From Cupriavidus yeoncheonensis (GTDB lineage Bacteria > Pseudomonadota > Gammaproteobacteria > Burkholderiales > Burkholderiaceae), in assembly GCF_905397275.1 (NCBI RefSeq), contig NZ_CAJPUY010000017.1, positions 1 through 64,000 of the forward strand: a DNA stretch of 64,000 bases, written 5' to 3'. Position numbers and translations under genes: made by a program. The notes beneath the pieces were generated by a model. The model did not search any database, was not told where the DNA came from, and saw only the letters and a program-made list of their open reading frames with translations. Positions 45,368 to 54,553 of the stretch are shown here, one piece after another (positions within the stretch are counted from its first letter, which is position 1; each line of letters opens with the position of its first letter).

Positions 45368-46936
45368 TTACGAGACGTGCCGGCCCTTGCCCTGCCAGTA
45401 TTTGTCCCGCACCTGCCGGCGCAGCACCTTGCCCACCACGCTGACCGGCAACGCCTCGACGAACGTGATCGACTTGGGTCCCTTGAACCGCCCGAGCCGC
45501 TCCTTGACGAACTCGATCAGCTCCTGCTCGCTGACCTGCGCGCCACTGCGCAACTGCACTTCGGCATGAACGGCCTCGCCCCACTCTTCGTGCGGCACGC
45601 CCACCGCGGCGGACATCGACACTGACGGATGCGCGTTCAGCGCCGCTTCCACCTCGATCGCATAGACGTTGAAGCCGCCGGTGATGATCATGTCCTTCTT
45701 GCGGTCGACCAGGTAGACGTAGCCTGCCTCGTCGATATAGCCGAGGTCGCCCGACTTCCAGAAGCCGTCCTCGAACTCGGCGGCCGTCGCCTCCGGATTC
45801 CTGTAGTAGCCGGAAATCACGCCGCGGCTGCGTGCCCAGATCTCGCCGACGGCGCCAGGGGCTGCGTCGTTGCCGTCGTTGTCGACGATCCTCACCTCGA
45901 CATGCGGCTGGAGCCGGCCGGCGGAGCCAAGCTGTGTTTCCGTCGCGGTAAGGTGGTCGGCCTTGCCGAGGATGGCGACGGACTGCAGGCTCTCGGTCGC
46001 GCCGTAGTACTGGACGAAGACATTGCCGAAGCGCTCCTGCGCGCGCCGCAGCTTGGCCGGACTCATCGGTGCACCGCCATAGGCGATGGTCTGCAGCGAG
46101 GACAGGTCATAGTTCGTCGCCTCAGGCATATCGAGCAGGCGATAGACCAGCGTCGGCAGCAGCAGGGTCATCGTGATCTTCTCGGCCTCGATGTTCCTGC
46201 ACATCAGCGCCAGGTCGGGCAGGTTCTGCGTGACCGTGCAGGCGCCGCGGAACAGCGTGGCCAGCACGCCGAAGCCGGAGCCATGGCTGATCGGCGCCAT
46301 GTGCAGCATGCGGGTGTCCGGGAGCTGGACCTGGTCCGGCTCCATGAACATCGTGTCGCGGCAGGCCAGCCAGTTGTCCATGGTGTAGGCGGCGCATTTG
46401 CCGGCACCCGTGGTGCCGCCGGTGAAGCGGTAGACCAGGATGTCCTTTTCCGCATCGCTCTCGACGCCGGGATTGTGGTCCGGCACGCCTTCCATCAGGT
46501 CCCAGAAGTAGTGAAGGCCGTCGCGCGCTTCGGCCGGGGGATCCATGCAGACCACCGTCGCGCCGAGCTCGCGCAGCATGCCGTAGTAGCGGTCGAGCAG
46601 CGCGGTCTCGATGAACACCACCTTGGGCCGGATGTACCCGGCCTGGCGGCGGTGCTCGTCGAACGCATCGCGGAAGTTGGTATAGGCCGCCGCCGCGTCG
46701 CCCTTGAGCGCGGTCCAGAAGTGCAGCAGCGACATATTGTCGTTCTCGAGCACGCAGAGATAGATGTCGCCGCGGCGCAGCTGCAGGCGGTCGCGCATCA
46801 TGTTCACGATGCGGTTGGTCACCGCATGGAACTCGCGGTAGGTGTAGCGGCGGTTGCGCTCGATATTGACCAGCGCCTCCCGGTCACCGAAGCGCAGGAC
46901 CAGGTTGCCGAACAGGCGCGCGAAATTCGTCTTCAT
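45368..46936 (-). CDS. AMP-forming acyl-CoA ligase (copy 1)
   Basis: 522 aa, start ATG 46936 behind AAAGGAGA. ANL superfamily: P-loop YRFTGGTTGAGK, MAPISHGSGFGVL, YYGATESLQSVAIL, KSGDLGYIDEAGYVYLVDRKKDMIITGGFNVY and the C-terminal catalytic Lys in VVGKVLRR. It activates a carboxylic acid to acyl-CoA with ATP. A paralog of exactly the same length lies at 59864-61432 and is similar throughout, for instance the shared LVNIER.RRYT start and the MPEAT.YDLSSL segment. It follows an SDR gene but is separated from it by a terminator. Confidence 0.9.
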   Translation of the reverse strand: MKTNFARLFGNLVLRFGDREALVNIERNRRYTYREFHAVTNRIVNMMRDRLQLRRGDIYLCVLENDNMSLLHFWTALKGDAAAAYTNFRDAFDEHRRQAGYIRPKVVFIETALLDRYYGMLRELGATVVCMDPPAEARDGLHYFWDLMEGVPDHNPGVESDAEKDILVYRFTGGTTGAGKCAAYTMDNWLACRDTMFMEPDQVQLPDTRMLHMAPISHGSGFGVLATLFRGACTVTQNLPDLALMCRNIEAEKITMTLLLPTLVYRLLDMPEATNYDLSSLQTIAYGGAPMSPAKLRRAQERFGNVFVQYYGATESLQSVAILGKADHLTATETQLGSAGRLQPHVEVRIVDNDGNDAAPGAVGEIWARSRGVISGYYRNPEATAAEFEDGFWKSGDLGYIDEAGYVYLVDRKKDMIITGGFNVYAIEVEAALNAHPSVSMSAAVGVPHEEWGEAVHAEVQLRSGAQVSEQELIEFVKERLGRFKGPKSITFVEALPVSVVGKVLRRQVRDKYWQGKGRHVS

Positions 46937-47006
46937 GTTCTGTCTCCTTTTCTGTCTGCCCGCACCGTAAGCGCAGCGCCTCAATGCGGATCGGTCATAT
47001 CAATGT

Positions 47007-47043
47007 ACAAAATAGAAAAGGGAACCCCGACCGGGATTCCCTT
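47007..47043 (-). terminator. Rho-independent terminator between SDR and ligase genes
   Basis: On the minus strand: AAGGGAA...TTCCCTT stem with inner CCC/GGG pairs, followed directly by TTCTATTTTG. It is placed 31 nt after the SDR stop and about 70 nt before the ligase start, so the two co-directional genes are probably not one simple operon. Confidence 0.75.
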
Positions 47044-47073
47044 GCTCAGCACAACGCGTCAGGCCCCGACAAG

Positions 47074-47991
47074 TCAGGCAGCAGCCCTGGCATGCTGCAT
47101 CATGGTCGTGACGAAGGCATGGACCTGGTGGTTGGCGTCATCGCGGTGGACCGAGGTGCTCCAGTCGCTGATCTGCGCGAAATGTGCCGCCACGGCATCG
47201 GGCGACAACTCCTGACGCGGAATGTAGACCGGCGTGGTTTCTTCCATGCGGACCGCGGAGAACACGCCGCCGCTGGCCCCCAGGATCACCTTGTTCGGCG
47301 CGTCCTCGCTCACCAGGTAGAGCGCACCCGGCGTCACCTGCTCCGGACCGGTGGCCTTGAGGATGTCTTCCGGCAGGACGTCTTCGGTCATGCGGGTAGC
47401 GGCCATCGGGGCCAGCGTGTTGACGCGGATGTCGTTCTTCTTGCCTTCGAGCACCAGCATATTCATCAGGCCGACCACGGCCATCTTGGCCGCGCCGTAG
47501 TTGGTCTGGCCGAAGTTGCCGAACAGGCCGGCGGCCGAAGTGGTCATCAGCACGCGGCCGTAGTTCTGCTCGCGCATGGTTTCCCAGACGGCTTTGGTGC
47601 AGTAGACCGAGCCCATCAGGTGTACGTCGACCACGGCGCGGAAGTCGGCCATCTCCATCTTCGAGAAGGTCTTGTCGCGCAGGATGCCGGCATTGTTGAT
47701 CAGGATGTCGACGCGGCCGAATTCGGCCTTGGCCTGTTCGACCATGGCGGTGGCCTGCTCGAAGTCCGCCACGTTGGCGCCGTTGGCAATCGCCTGGCCG
47801 CCGGCCTTGCGGATCTCTTCGACCACGGCCAGCGCGGCGTCGGAAGAGCCGCCCTTGCCGTCGCGGCTGCCGCCGAAGTCGTTGATCACGACCTTGGCGC
47901 CAAGGCGCGCCAGTTCCAGCGCGTGCACGCGGCCCAGGCCGTTGCCGGCGCCCGTCACAATGGCCACACGGCCGTCAAAGCGAATCGTCAT
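47074..47991 (-). CDS. SDR oxidoreductase, (3R)-hydroxyacyl-CoA dehydrogenase-like
   Basis: 305 aa; start ATG 47991 (MTIRFDGRVAIVTGAGNGLG) behind GGGGAA. Rossmann motif TGAGNGLG, NDFGGSRDGKG insertion, NNAG, and YGAAK (catalytic Tyr and Lys). The length and the NDFGGSRDG and VNTLAP blocks resemble the dehydrogenase part of peroxisomal multifunctional enzyme type 2 (HSD17B4). It would oxidise a 3-hydroxyacyl-CoA in the locus. A copy of the shared 18-bp motif lies 155 nt upstream. Confidence 0.88.
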   Translation of the reverse strand: MTIRFDGRVAIVTGAGNGLGRVHALELARLGAKVVINDFGGSRDGKGGSSDAALAVVEEIRKAGGQAIANGANVADFEQATAMVEQAKAEFGRVDILINNAGILRDKTFSKMEMADFRAVVDVHLMGSVYCTKAVWETMREQNYGRVLMTTSAAGLFGNFGQTNYGAAKMAVVGLMNMLVLEGKKNDIRVNTLAPMAATRMTEDVLPEDILKATGPEQVTPGALYLVSEDAPNKVILGASGGVFSAVRMEETTPVYIPRQELSPDAVAAHFAQISDWSTSVHRDDANHQVHAFVTTMMQHARAAA

Positions 47992-48145
47992 GGTAATTCC
48001 CCGAAGTACTCGATGATGAATGGCAGTGCGCGGCGGTAGCGCGCCACGCACTGCGGTTGCTCAATACCGCAATAAGACCGGACCGGGCGCGCCTGGCGAC
48101 CACGGCAGCCTGACTGCCACGTTACGCCGCCCGCGTCGGTCCCCT

Positions 48146-48163
48146 CACCTCCCCTTGTGGACG
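48146..48163. promoter_or_regulatory. Copy 2 of the shared 18-bp motif
   Basis: CACCTCCCCTTGTGGACG, in the 190-bp gap upstream of the SDR gene. See copies at 40920, 61522 and 63829. It has the same orientation relative to a minus-strand gene as the others. Confidence 0.5.
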
Positions 48164-48181
48164 GCGCGCGTGACACCGTGC

Positions 48182-48979
48182 TCAGAACAGCCGGTCCGCG
48201 CCGGGATAGAGCGGCGCCTCCCTGGCGAAGAAGCGGCGCACGGCCTCGGTGTTGTAACGGCTGGCCGCGCACAGCCCCTGCACCGCGGATTCAAGCTGGG
48301 TCATGGCGTGCCGGTCGGTCTCGAACGTGCGGTTCATGATGCCCTTGGCCATGCCGAGGACATGCGTCGGGGCATCGTCGAAGCGGCGCGCAAAGGCCAC
48401 GGCCGTCTCGCGCAGGCGGTCGGCCGGCACCACGGCCTGCACCAGGCCGATCCGGAGCGCTTCGTCGGCCAGGATCTCGCGCGCCGAGAACACGATCTCT
48501 TTGGCGCGCACCAGCCCGACCAGCCTGGGCAGGGTGTACATCAGCCCGAGGTCAGGCGCAAAGCCGATACGCGGGAAGTTCGACAGCAGCCGTGCCTTGT
48601 CGCTGGCGATGATGAAGTCCGCGCCAAGCGCCAGTGACAGCCCCGCGCCGACGGCAAAGCCATCGATGGCGGAGATCACCGGCTTCTCGAGGTCCATCAG
48701 CTCGGCATGCCAGCGGTGCGCGCTGAGCAAGCCGTCGCGAACGAGGAAGGGCATTTCCCCCTCTTCCGGGCCGCCGGCGAGGTCCGCACCGGAACAGAAA
48801 TGCCCGCCAGCCCCGGTGAGCACCACCGAACTGACCGCGCGGTCTTCGCGCGCACGCCGGATCGCGGCGGCAAGCAACTGCTTCGCTTCGTCATCGAGCG
48901 CGTTCCTGCGCTGCGGGCGGTTCAGGGTGATGACTGCGGTCTTGCCGTCCTTTTCGAACAGGATCTTGCCCTCGTTCAT
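48182..48979 (-). CDS. Enoyl-CoA hydratase/isomerase family protein (copy 1)
   Basis: 265 aa; start ATG 48979 behind AAGGAGA. Crotonase fold: oxyanion-hole segments HFCSGADLAGG and DGFAVGAGLSLAL, then RIGFAPDLGLMYTLPRLVG. The usual GAGG/Glu pair of classical hydratases is replaced by an Asp-containing PDLG, so isomerase or another crotonase reaction is possible. By eye about two thirds of its residues match the equally long paralog at 52690-53487. It lies 47 nt downstream of the racemase gene in the same operon. Confidence 0.87.
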   Translation of the reverse strand: MNEGKILFEKDGKTAVITLNRPQRRNALDDEAKQLLAAAIRRAREDRAVSSVVLTGAGGHFCSGADLAGGPEEGEMPFLVRDGLLSAHRWHAELMDLEKPVISAIDGFAVGAGLSLALGADFIIASDKARLLSNFPRIGFAPDLGLMYTLPRLVGLVRAKEIVFSAREILADEALRIGLVQAVVPADRLRETAVAFARRFDDAPTHVLGMAKGIMNRTFETDRHAMTQLESAVQGLCAASRYNTEAVRRFFAREAPLYPGADRLF

Positions 48980-49026
48980 GTCTCTCTCCTTGCGCGGGCG
49001 TATCCCGCTGGCATTGTGATTGGCGG

Positions 49027-50142
49027 TCAGGCGGCGCCGCACCAGTCACTGAGTACGGATTCGGTGTGTTCGCCGCGCCGGGGAACCTTGCCGGGCCGCG
49101 CGGCCGGCGTGCCGGAGAAGCGCGGCGCGGGGTTGGCCTGCAGCACGCCGTCGATTTCGGTGTAGACGCCGCGGGAGACCATGTGCGGATGCGCCGCGGC
49201 CTCGTCGGGGTTCAGCACCGGTGCAAAACACGCATCGGTACCTTCGAGCAGCGCGCACCACGCGTCGCGCGTTCTCGCGGCAAACAGCGCGGCAAGGCGC
49301 TCGTGCTGCTGCGGCCAAAGCGTCTTGTCGTGCTGGGTGGCGAACACCGGGTCGCCGGTCAGGCCGAGTTTTTCCAGCAGCAGCTTGTGGAAGCGTGGTT
49401 CGGCCGATGCGATCGAAACGAAGTGTCCGTCGGCGCAGCGGTAGGTGCGATACCAGTGAGGACCGTCGAGCAGGCTGCTCCCCCGCTCGTTGACGAACAC
49501 CCCGGCCGATTTCAGCCCGAGGATCAGGTTCATCATGTGGGCGCTGCCGTCCACGATGGCCGCGTCGATCACCTGGCCCTTGCCGGTCTCGCGCGCGCTC
49601 ATGATGCCGGCCAGCAGGCCGACCATCAGGTACATCATGCCGCCGCCAATATCGCCCACGAGGCTGGGCGGGGACATCGGCGCCTCGCCCGGCTGGCCAG
49701 ACCACCAGAGCGCGCCGGACAACGCGACATAGTTCAGGTCATGGCCCGCGGCCTGCGCCAGCGGCCCGTCCTGGCCCCAGCCGGTCATGCGGCCGTACAC
49801 CAGCTTCGGATTGCGCGCCAGGCACACGTCCGGGCCCAGGCCCAGCCGTTCCATCACCCCCGGACGCATGCCCTCGATCATCGCGTCACACTGCTCCACC
49901 AGCCGCAGCACGGTGTCCACTCCCTCCTTCGTCTTGAGGTCGACGGCGATCGAGCGCTTGCCGCGGTTCTGGATCGCATGGCGGCCGACATCGAGATCTT
50001 CCGGTCCCGGCTGGAGGCGATCCACAAGGACGACGTCGGCGCCGAGGTCCGCCAGCATCATGCCGGTGACTGGCGTGGGGCCGAGGCCGGCGATCTCCAG
50101 AATACGCAGGCCTTTGAGCGGGCCGCTTGCGTTTGATGCCAT
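49027..50142 (-). CDS. Alpha-methylacyl-CoA racemase-like CaiB/BaiF protein
   Basis: 371 aa, start ATG 50142 behind AGGAGA. Typical AMACR layout: GLRILEIAGLGPTPVTGMMLADLGADVVLVDR, the NRGKRSIAVDLKTKEG block, and GHDLNYVALSGAL with the catalytic Asp. This group inverts the alpha-methyl centre of 2-methylacyl-CoA esters rather than transferring CoA. That points to methyl-branched substrates in the pathway. It lies between an acyl-CoA dehydrogenase gene (98 nt) and a crotonase gene (47 nt), co-directional with both. Confidence 0.87.
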   Translation of the reverse strand: MASNASGPLKGLRILEIAGLGPTPVTGMMLADLGADVVLVDRLQPGPEDLDVGRHAIQNRGKRSIAVDLKTKEGVDTVLRLVEQCDAMIEGMRPGVMERLGLGPDVCLARNPKLVYGRMTGWGQDGPLAQAAGHDLNYVALSGALWWSGQPGEAPMSPPSLVGDIGGGMMYLMVGLLAGIMSARETGKGQVIDAAIVDGSAHMMNLILGLKSAGVFVNERGSSLLDGPHWYRTYRCADGHFVSIASAEPRFHKLLLEKLGLTGDPVFATQHDKTLWPQQHERLAALFAARTRDAWCALLEGTDACFAPVLNPDEAAAHPHMVSRGVYTEIDGVLQANPAPRFSGTPAARPGKVPRRGEHTESVLSDWCGAA

Positions 50143-50180
50143 TCCTGTCTCCTGATGTAGCAGAGCGGCCGCGGCTGCGC

Positions 50181-50204
50181 CCCTCGCCCGCGTGCGGGCG
50201 AGGG
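50181..50204. repeat. Intergenic palindrome
   Basis: CCCTCGCCCGC-GT-GCGGGCGAGGG, perfect 11-bp arms, between the acyl-CoA dehydrogenase and racemase genes. It resembles other CCCTC/GAGGG palindromes of this window (55361, 56911, 59671). It may act as an mRNA-stabilising stem or belong to a dispersed repeat family. Confidence 0.7.
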
Positions 50205-50240
50205 AAGAAGACCGCTGGCCACTTCTGTAAGCAGCGGCTC

Positions 50241-51437
50241 TCAGAGCCGGAACATCATCTTCGCGACGATCCCGCGCTGCACCTCGCTCGTGCCGCCATA
50301 GATGGTCGCGGCGCGCCGGACAAACATGTCGTTGGCGATGCCGCGCGCCAGGTCCTGCAGCGGATACGGTTGCGCCGGAGCGGCCTCGTGCCAGTGCGCA
50401 TAGGCGACGGCACCGTAGTCGCCCAACGCCTCGACCTGGGCTTCGGTGATGCGTTGCTGCAGGTCCGTGGCGCGCAGCTTGAGCATCGACCCGAGCACGT
50501 GCGATGTCGGGTCGTGCGCCATTTCCATCCGGGCGACACGCTGCACCATCATGCCGATCGCCCGCAGCTCCGCATCGAGACGCGCCAACTTCAGCGCGAA
50601 CGCCGGCTGGTCGATCAGCTTGCCGTCCGCAACGTCCAGCGTTGCCGCGATACGGCGCAGTTCGCGCATGTAGCGATTGAGGTCCGGCAAGTCGGCCGTG
50701 GTCGCATGCTCGTTGTTGAGCAGGAACTTGGTGATGTTCCAGCCCGCGCCCTCCTCGCCGATCAGGTTCGCCACCGGCACGCGCACATTGTCGAAGAAGG
50801 TCTCGTTCAGGTGATGCGCGTCGTCGATGCTGCGGATCGGCCGCACGGTGATGCCGGGCGTCTTCATGTCCACCAGCAGGAAGCTGATCCCGGCCTGCTT
50901 CCTGACCGTCGTGTCGGTGCGCACCAGCATGAAGATCCAGTCTGCGTGGTGCGCGTAGCTGGTCCAGATCTTCTGGCCATTGACGACATAGTGGTCGCCG
51001 TCGCGGATGGCGCGGGTCTTGAGCGAGGCGAGGTCGGAGCCCGCGCCCGGCTCGGAGAAGCCCTGGCACCAGAGCCGCTCGCCGTCCAGCGCCGCGCGCA
51101 GGTGCTCGGCCTTCTGCGCCGGTGTCGCGAACGCGTTCAGCACCGGGCCGAGCATCTTCTGCACGAAGCCGTCCTGCGTCGGCGTACCGGCGGCCGTGCA
51201 TTCGTCGTCGAACACCAGCATCTGCTCCACCGACCAGCCGGTGCCCCCATGCGCGACCGGCCAGTACGGCGCGCCCCAGCCATGCGCGCGCAGCAGCTTC
51301 TGCCAGCGCAGGATCTCCGCGCGCGGCGAGCGCGTGCAGCGCGGCAGCCCCTTCAGGTCCGCGGGCACCTTGTCCCGCAGGAACTGGCGGACTTCCTGGC
51401 GGAACGCTTCCAGTCCCGGATCAGCTTGAAAGTCCAT
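50241..51437 (-). CDS. Acyl-CoA dehydrogenase
   Basis: 398 aa, FAD-dependent ACAD fold. WCQGFSEPGAGSDLASLKTRA (FAD/substrate segment), GQKIWTSYAHHADW, and the C-terminal IYGGTSEVQRGIVAK. The residue before GGT is Tyr-Gly rather than the Glu of short/medium-chain enzymes, so the catalytic base must be elsewhere, as in long-chain or isovaleryl types. It introduces the 2,3-double bond. The start lies 11 nt after the thiolase stop, so these two are tightly coupled. Confidence 0.9.
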   Translation of the reverse strand: MDFQADPGLEAFRQEVRQFLRDKVPADLKGLPRCTRSPRAEILRWQKLLRAHGWGAPYWPVAHGGTGWSVEQMLVFDDECTAAGTPTQDGFVQKMLGPVLNAFATPAQKAEHLRAALDGERLWCQGFSEPGAGSDLASLKTRAIRDGDHYVVNGQKIWTSYAHHADWIFMLVRTDTTVRKQAGISFLLVDMKTPGITVRPIRSIDDAHHLNETFFDNVRVPVANLIGEEGAGWNITKFLLNNEHATTADLPDLNRYMRELRRIAATLDVADGKLIDQPAFALKLARLDAELRAIGMMVQRVARMEMAHDPTSHVLGSMLKLRATDLQQRITEAQVEALGDYGAVAYAHWHEAAPAQPYPLQDLARGIANDMFVRRAATIYGGTSEVQRGIVAKMMFRL

Positions 51438-51448
51438 GCGCGCCCCCG

Positions 51449-52630
51449 TCAGTCCTTCCGGTACATGGTGACGACCGCTGCGCCGCCGATGCCGACGTTG
51501 TGCTGCAGGGCGACCCGCGCGTTCTCGACCTGGCGCTTTTCGGCCTGGCCGCGCAGTTGCTGGACCAGCTCCGTGCACTGGGCGAGGCCGGTCGCACCGA
51601 TCGGGTGTCCCTTGCACAGCAGGCCGCCCGACGGGTTGACCACGTACTTGCCGCCGTAGGTGTTGTCGCCGTCGTCGATGAACTTCGCGGCGCCGCCTTC
51701 CGGGCACAGGCCGAGCGCTTCATACGTCAGCAGTTCGTTCTGCGCGAAGCAGTCGTGCAGCTCGACCACGTTGACGTCTTCGGCGCCGATGCCCGCCATC
51801 TCGTAGACCTTGCTGGCGGCCGCGCGCGACATGCCGAAGCCCGCCAGGTGGCGCAGGTCACCCGAGTGGAAGGTCTCGGCGCCGTCGGTGGTCAGCGCCT
51901 GGCCGGCAATCCACACGCGAGTGTCCAGGCCGTGCTTCTTCGCATAGGCTTCGCTGCACAGCACCGCCGCGGCCGCGCCGCACGTCGGCGGGCAGGCCAT
52001 CGAACGCGTCATGACGCCGGGCCACATGACCTTCTCGGCCATGACTTCCTCCGGGGTCACCACCGTGCGGAACACCGCCATCGGGTTGTTGAACGCATGG
52101 CGGCTCGCCTTGGCGCGGATCCTGGCGAAGGCTTCGATCGGCGTGCCGAAGCGCTTCATGTGGTCCAGGCCGGCGGCGCCGAACAGCTGCAGCGCGGGCG
52201 GCACGCCGTCCGGCACCACGCTCTCGCACGTGCGGTTGAACAGTTCCAGCGGCGCGGGCCGGTCGTTGTAAATGGTGCCCAATGCGCCCGGGTTCATCTG
52301 CTCGAAACCGAAGGCCAGCACGATGTCGGCCATGCCGCTGGCGATCGCCTGGTTCGCCAGGTACAGGGCGGTCGAGCCGCTGGCGCAGTTGTTGTGGACG
52401 TTGATGACGGGAATGCCGGTCATGCCGATGTCGTACAGCACGCGCTGGCCGCCGGTGGAATCGCCGAAGATGTAGCTGGCATAGGCGGACTGGATCGATT
52501 CATAGCCCACGCCCGCGTCGGCCAGTGCCAGGCGCACGGCCTGCGCGCCCATCACGGTGTACGGATCGCTCTGGCCGGGCTTCTTGAACGGAATCATGCC
52601 AACGCCGGCAACGACGACTTTCTGCGTCAT
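51449..52630 (-). CDS. SCP2-type thiolase (lipid-transfer thiolase)
   Basis: 393 aa; start ATG 52630 behind AAGGAGA. All thiolase residues are kept: nucleophile in HNNCASGSTAL, ELHDCFAQNE and the terminal GHPIGATG loop. SCP2 thiolases cleave 3-oxoacyl-CoA with bulky or branched side chains. It lies between a crotonase (59 nt) and an acyl-CoA dehydrogenase (11 nt). Confidence 0.9.
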   Translation of the reverse strand: MTQKVVVAGVGMIPFKKPGQSDPYTVMGAQAVRLALADAGVGYESIQSAYASYIFGDSTGGQRVLYDIGMTGIPVINVHNNCASGSTALYLANQAIASGMADIVLAFGFEQMNPGALGTIYNDRPAPLELFNRTCESVVPDGVPPALQLFGAAGLDHMKRFGTPIEAFARIRAKASRHAFNNPMAVFRTVVTPEEVMAEKVMWPGVMTRSMACPPTCGAAAAVLCSEAYAKKHGLDTRVWIAGQALTTDGAETFHSGDLRHLAGFGMSRAAASKVYEMAGIGAEDVNVVELHDCFAQNELLTYEALGLCPEGGAAKFIDDGDNTYGGKYVVNPSGGLLCKGHPIGATGLAQCTELVQQLRGQAEKRQVENARVALQHNVGIGGAAVVTMYRKD

Positions 52631-52689
52631 GTCTTTCTCCTTGAATGCTTGCAATGAATGGGTACAGGCGGAAATCCAGTGGATTTCCG

Positions 52690-53487
52690 TCAGAACAGGC
52701 GTTGCGTGCCCGGGAACATCGGGGCTTCCTTGGCAAAGAAGCGCCGCACCGCTTCCGCGTTGTACTGGCTCGCCGCGCACAGGCCCTGCACGGCGGCTTC
52801 GAGCTGGAGCAGCGCATGCCGGTCCGTCTCGAACGTGCGGTTCATGATGCGTTTGGCCATGCCGAGCACGTGGGCAGGCGCGTTCGCGAAGCGCTGCGCG
52901 AACTCCAGGGCGGCATCGCGCAGGCGGTCGGCCGGCACCACGGCCTCGGCCAGGCCGATCGCAAGCGCCTCGTCCGCCTGGATCTCGCGCGCGGAGAAGA
53001 CGATCTCCTTGGCACGCACCAGCCCTACGCGGCGCGGCAGCACGTACATCAGCGACAGGTCGGGCACGAAGCCGACGCGGGCGAAGCTCGACACGAAGCG
53101 CGCCCGATCGCTGGCAATGATGAAATCGGCCGCCAGCGCGACCGACAGGCCCGCGCCGGTGGCAAAGCCATCGACGGCGGAGATGACGGGCTTTTCCAGG
53201 TCGGTCAGTTCGGTGAACCACCCGTGATGGTCCAGCAGCAGGTCGCGCACATAGAAGCCGCGCTCGGCATCCGCACCGCCGTCGCCAAGGTCCGCCCCGG
53301 CGCAGAAATTGCCGCCGGCGCCGGTCAGCACGACCGCGGTCACCAAGCGGTCTTCCCGGACCGCTTTGACGATGTCCGCCATCGCGAGCCTGATGGAATC
53401 GTCGAGCGCGTTGCGCCTGTGCGGCCGATTCAGCGTGATGACGGCCGTCCCGCCGATCCGCTCCAGTGTCACCGTGTTCTCAGACAT
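52690..53487 (-). CDS. Enoyl-CoA hydratase/isomerase family protein (copy 2)
   Basis: 265 aa. Crotonase fold: NFCAGADLGDGG, DGFATGAGLSVAL, RVGFVPDLSLMYVLPRRVG. It is a close paralog of the protein at 48182-48979, with the C-termini almost superimposable (MAK.IMNRTFETDRHA; AVQGLCAAS.YN.EAVRRFFA). It is the first gene of a five-gene minus-strand run (crotonase, thiolase, acyl-CoA dehydrogenase, racemase, crotonase) and is divergent from a third crotonase gene. Confidence 0.88.
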   Translation of the reverse strand: MSENTVTLERIGGTAVITLNRPHRRNALDDSIRLAMADIVKAVREDRLVTAVVLTGAGGNFCAGADLGDGGADAERGFYVRDLLLDHHGWFTELTDLEKPVISAVDGFATGAGLSVALAADFIIASDRARFVSSFARVGFVPDLSLMYVLPRRVGLVRAKEIVFSAREIQADEALAIGLAEAVVPADRLRDAALEFAQRFANAPAHVLGMAKRIMNRTFETDRHALLQLEAAVQGLCAASQYNAEAVRRFFAKEAPMFPGTQRLF

Positions 53488-53732
53488 GCAGATTCCCCTC
53501 TCCAGCGAAGTGTCCTGACTTGCACTTGCATGGTCATCTTAGGGACGCAGGCAGGCCTCGCGCCCCTCCCTTTTTTGCTGTCGGGGCAGGAAGGCACGGG
53601 GAGGCGGCAACGACCGCGGTGTCCGCGCCGGGACCATGCGGACGGCCCCGCCATTCAGAGAGGGGACGTCGCGTAAACCCGCTGGCTATCGTCGAAGCGC
53701 TGTTTCATCAACGCCAACATGGAGGAGACACC

Positions 53733-54527
53733 ATGGATTTCGCCGATTACGAGCACATCGCCTTCGCACGCCGCGGCCGCGTGCTGGAAATCACCCTCAA
53801 CCGCCCGGAGCAGCTCAATGCCTTCAACGGCGGCCTGCACGCCGAAATGGCGCGCGTCTTCGTCGACGCGAACAATGACCCCGAGTCCGAGGTCATCGTG
53901 CTGACCGGCGCCGGCCGGGCCTTTTCCGCCGGCGGCGACCTGCAGGCCGTGAAGGCCATCTTCGACGACCCGGACGCCTTCCGCGTGACGGCGCGCGAGG
54001 GCAAGCAGATCATCTTCACGCTGCTGGACTGCGAGAAGCCGGTCATCGCCAAGGTCAACGGCCCGGCCATTGGCCTGGGCTGCAGCATCGCGCTGTTCTG
54101 CGACGTGATCTTCGCCGCGGACACCGCGAAGTTCGCCGATCCGCACGTCAACGTCGGCCTGGTGGCCGGTGACGGCGGCGCCATCATCTGGCCGCAGCTG
54201 ATCGGCTACGCCCGCGCCAAGGAGTACCTGCTGACCGGCGACGCGCTGAACGCAACCGAAGCAGCGCGCATCGGACTGATCAATCACGCCGTGCCCGCCG
54301 CCGAACTGGACGAGCGCGTCAGCCAGTTCGCCGACCGCCTCGCCAATGGCGCCTCGCAGGCGATCCGCTGGACCAAGGTGTCGGCGAACATCGGCCTCAA
54401 GCAGCTCGCGCACTCGATCATGGACACCTGCATGGGATACGAATGGCTCGCCAGCAAGACGGACGACCACCGTGAAGCGGTCAACGCCCTGCTGGAAAAG
54501 CGCAAGCCGGCATTCACCGGCAAGTGA
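53733..54527 (+). CDS. Enoyl-CoA hydratase/isomerase family protein (third type)
   Basis: 264 aa; start ATG 53733 behind GGAGGA. Crotonase fold with AFSAGGDLQAVK and NGPAIGLGCSIALFCDVIFAA; VNVGLVAGDGGAIIWPQLIG occupies the catalytic region, with Asp in GDGG. It is not a close paralog of the two copies nearby and is transcribed in the opposite direction. It is followed after 26 nt by an SDR gene. Confidence 0.88.
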   Translation: MDFADYEHIAFARRGRVLEITLNRPEQLNAFNGGLHAEMARVFVDANNDPESEVIVLTGAGRAFSAGGDLQAVKAIFDDPDAFRVTAREGKQIIFTLLDCEKPVIAKVNGPAIGLGCSIALFCDVIFAADTAKFADPHVNVGLVAGDGGAIIWPQLIGYARAKEYLLTGDALNATEAARIGLINHAVPAAELDERVSQFADRLANGASQAIRWTKVSANIGLKQLAHSIMDTCMGYEWLASKTDDHREAVNALLEKRKPAFTGK

Positions 54528-54553
54528 ACGGAGCAAATGAGCGGAGCAACGAA

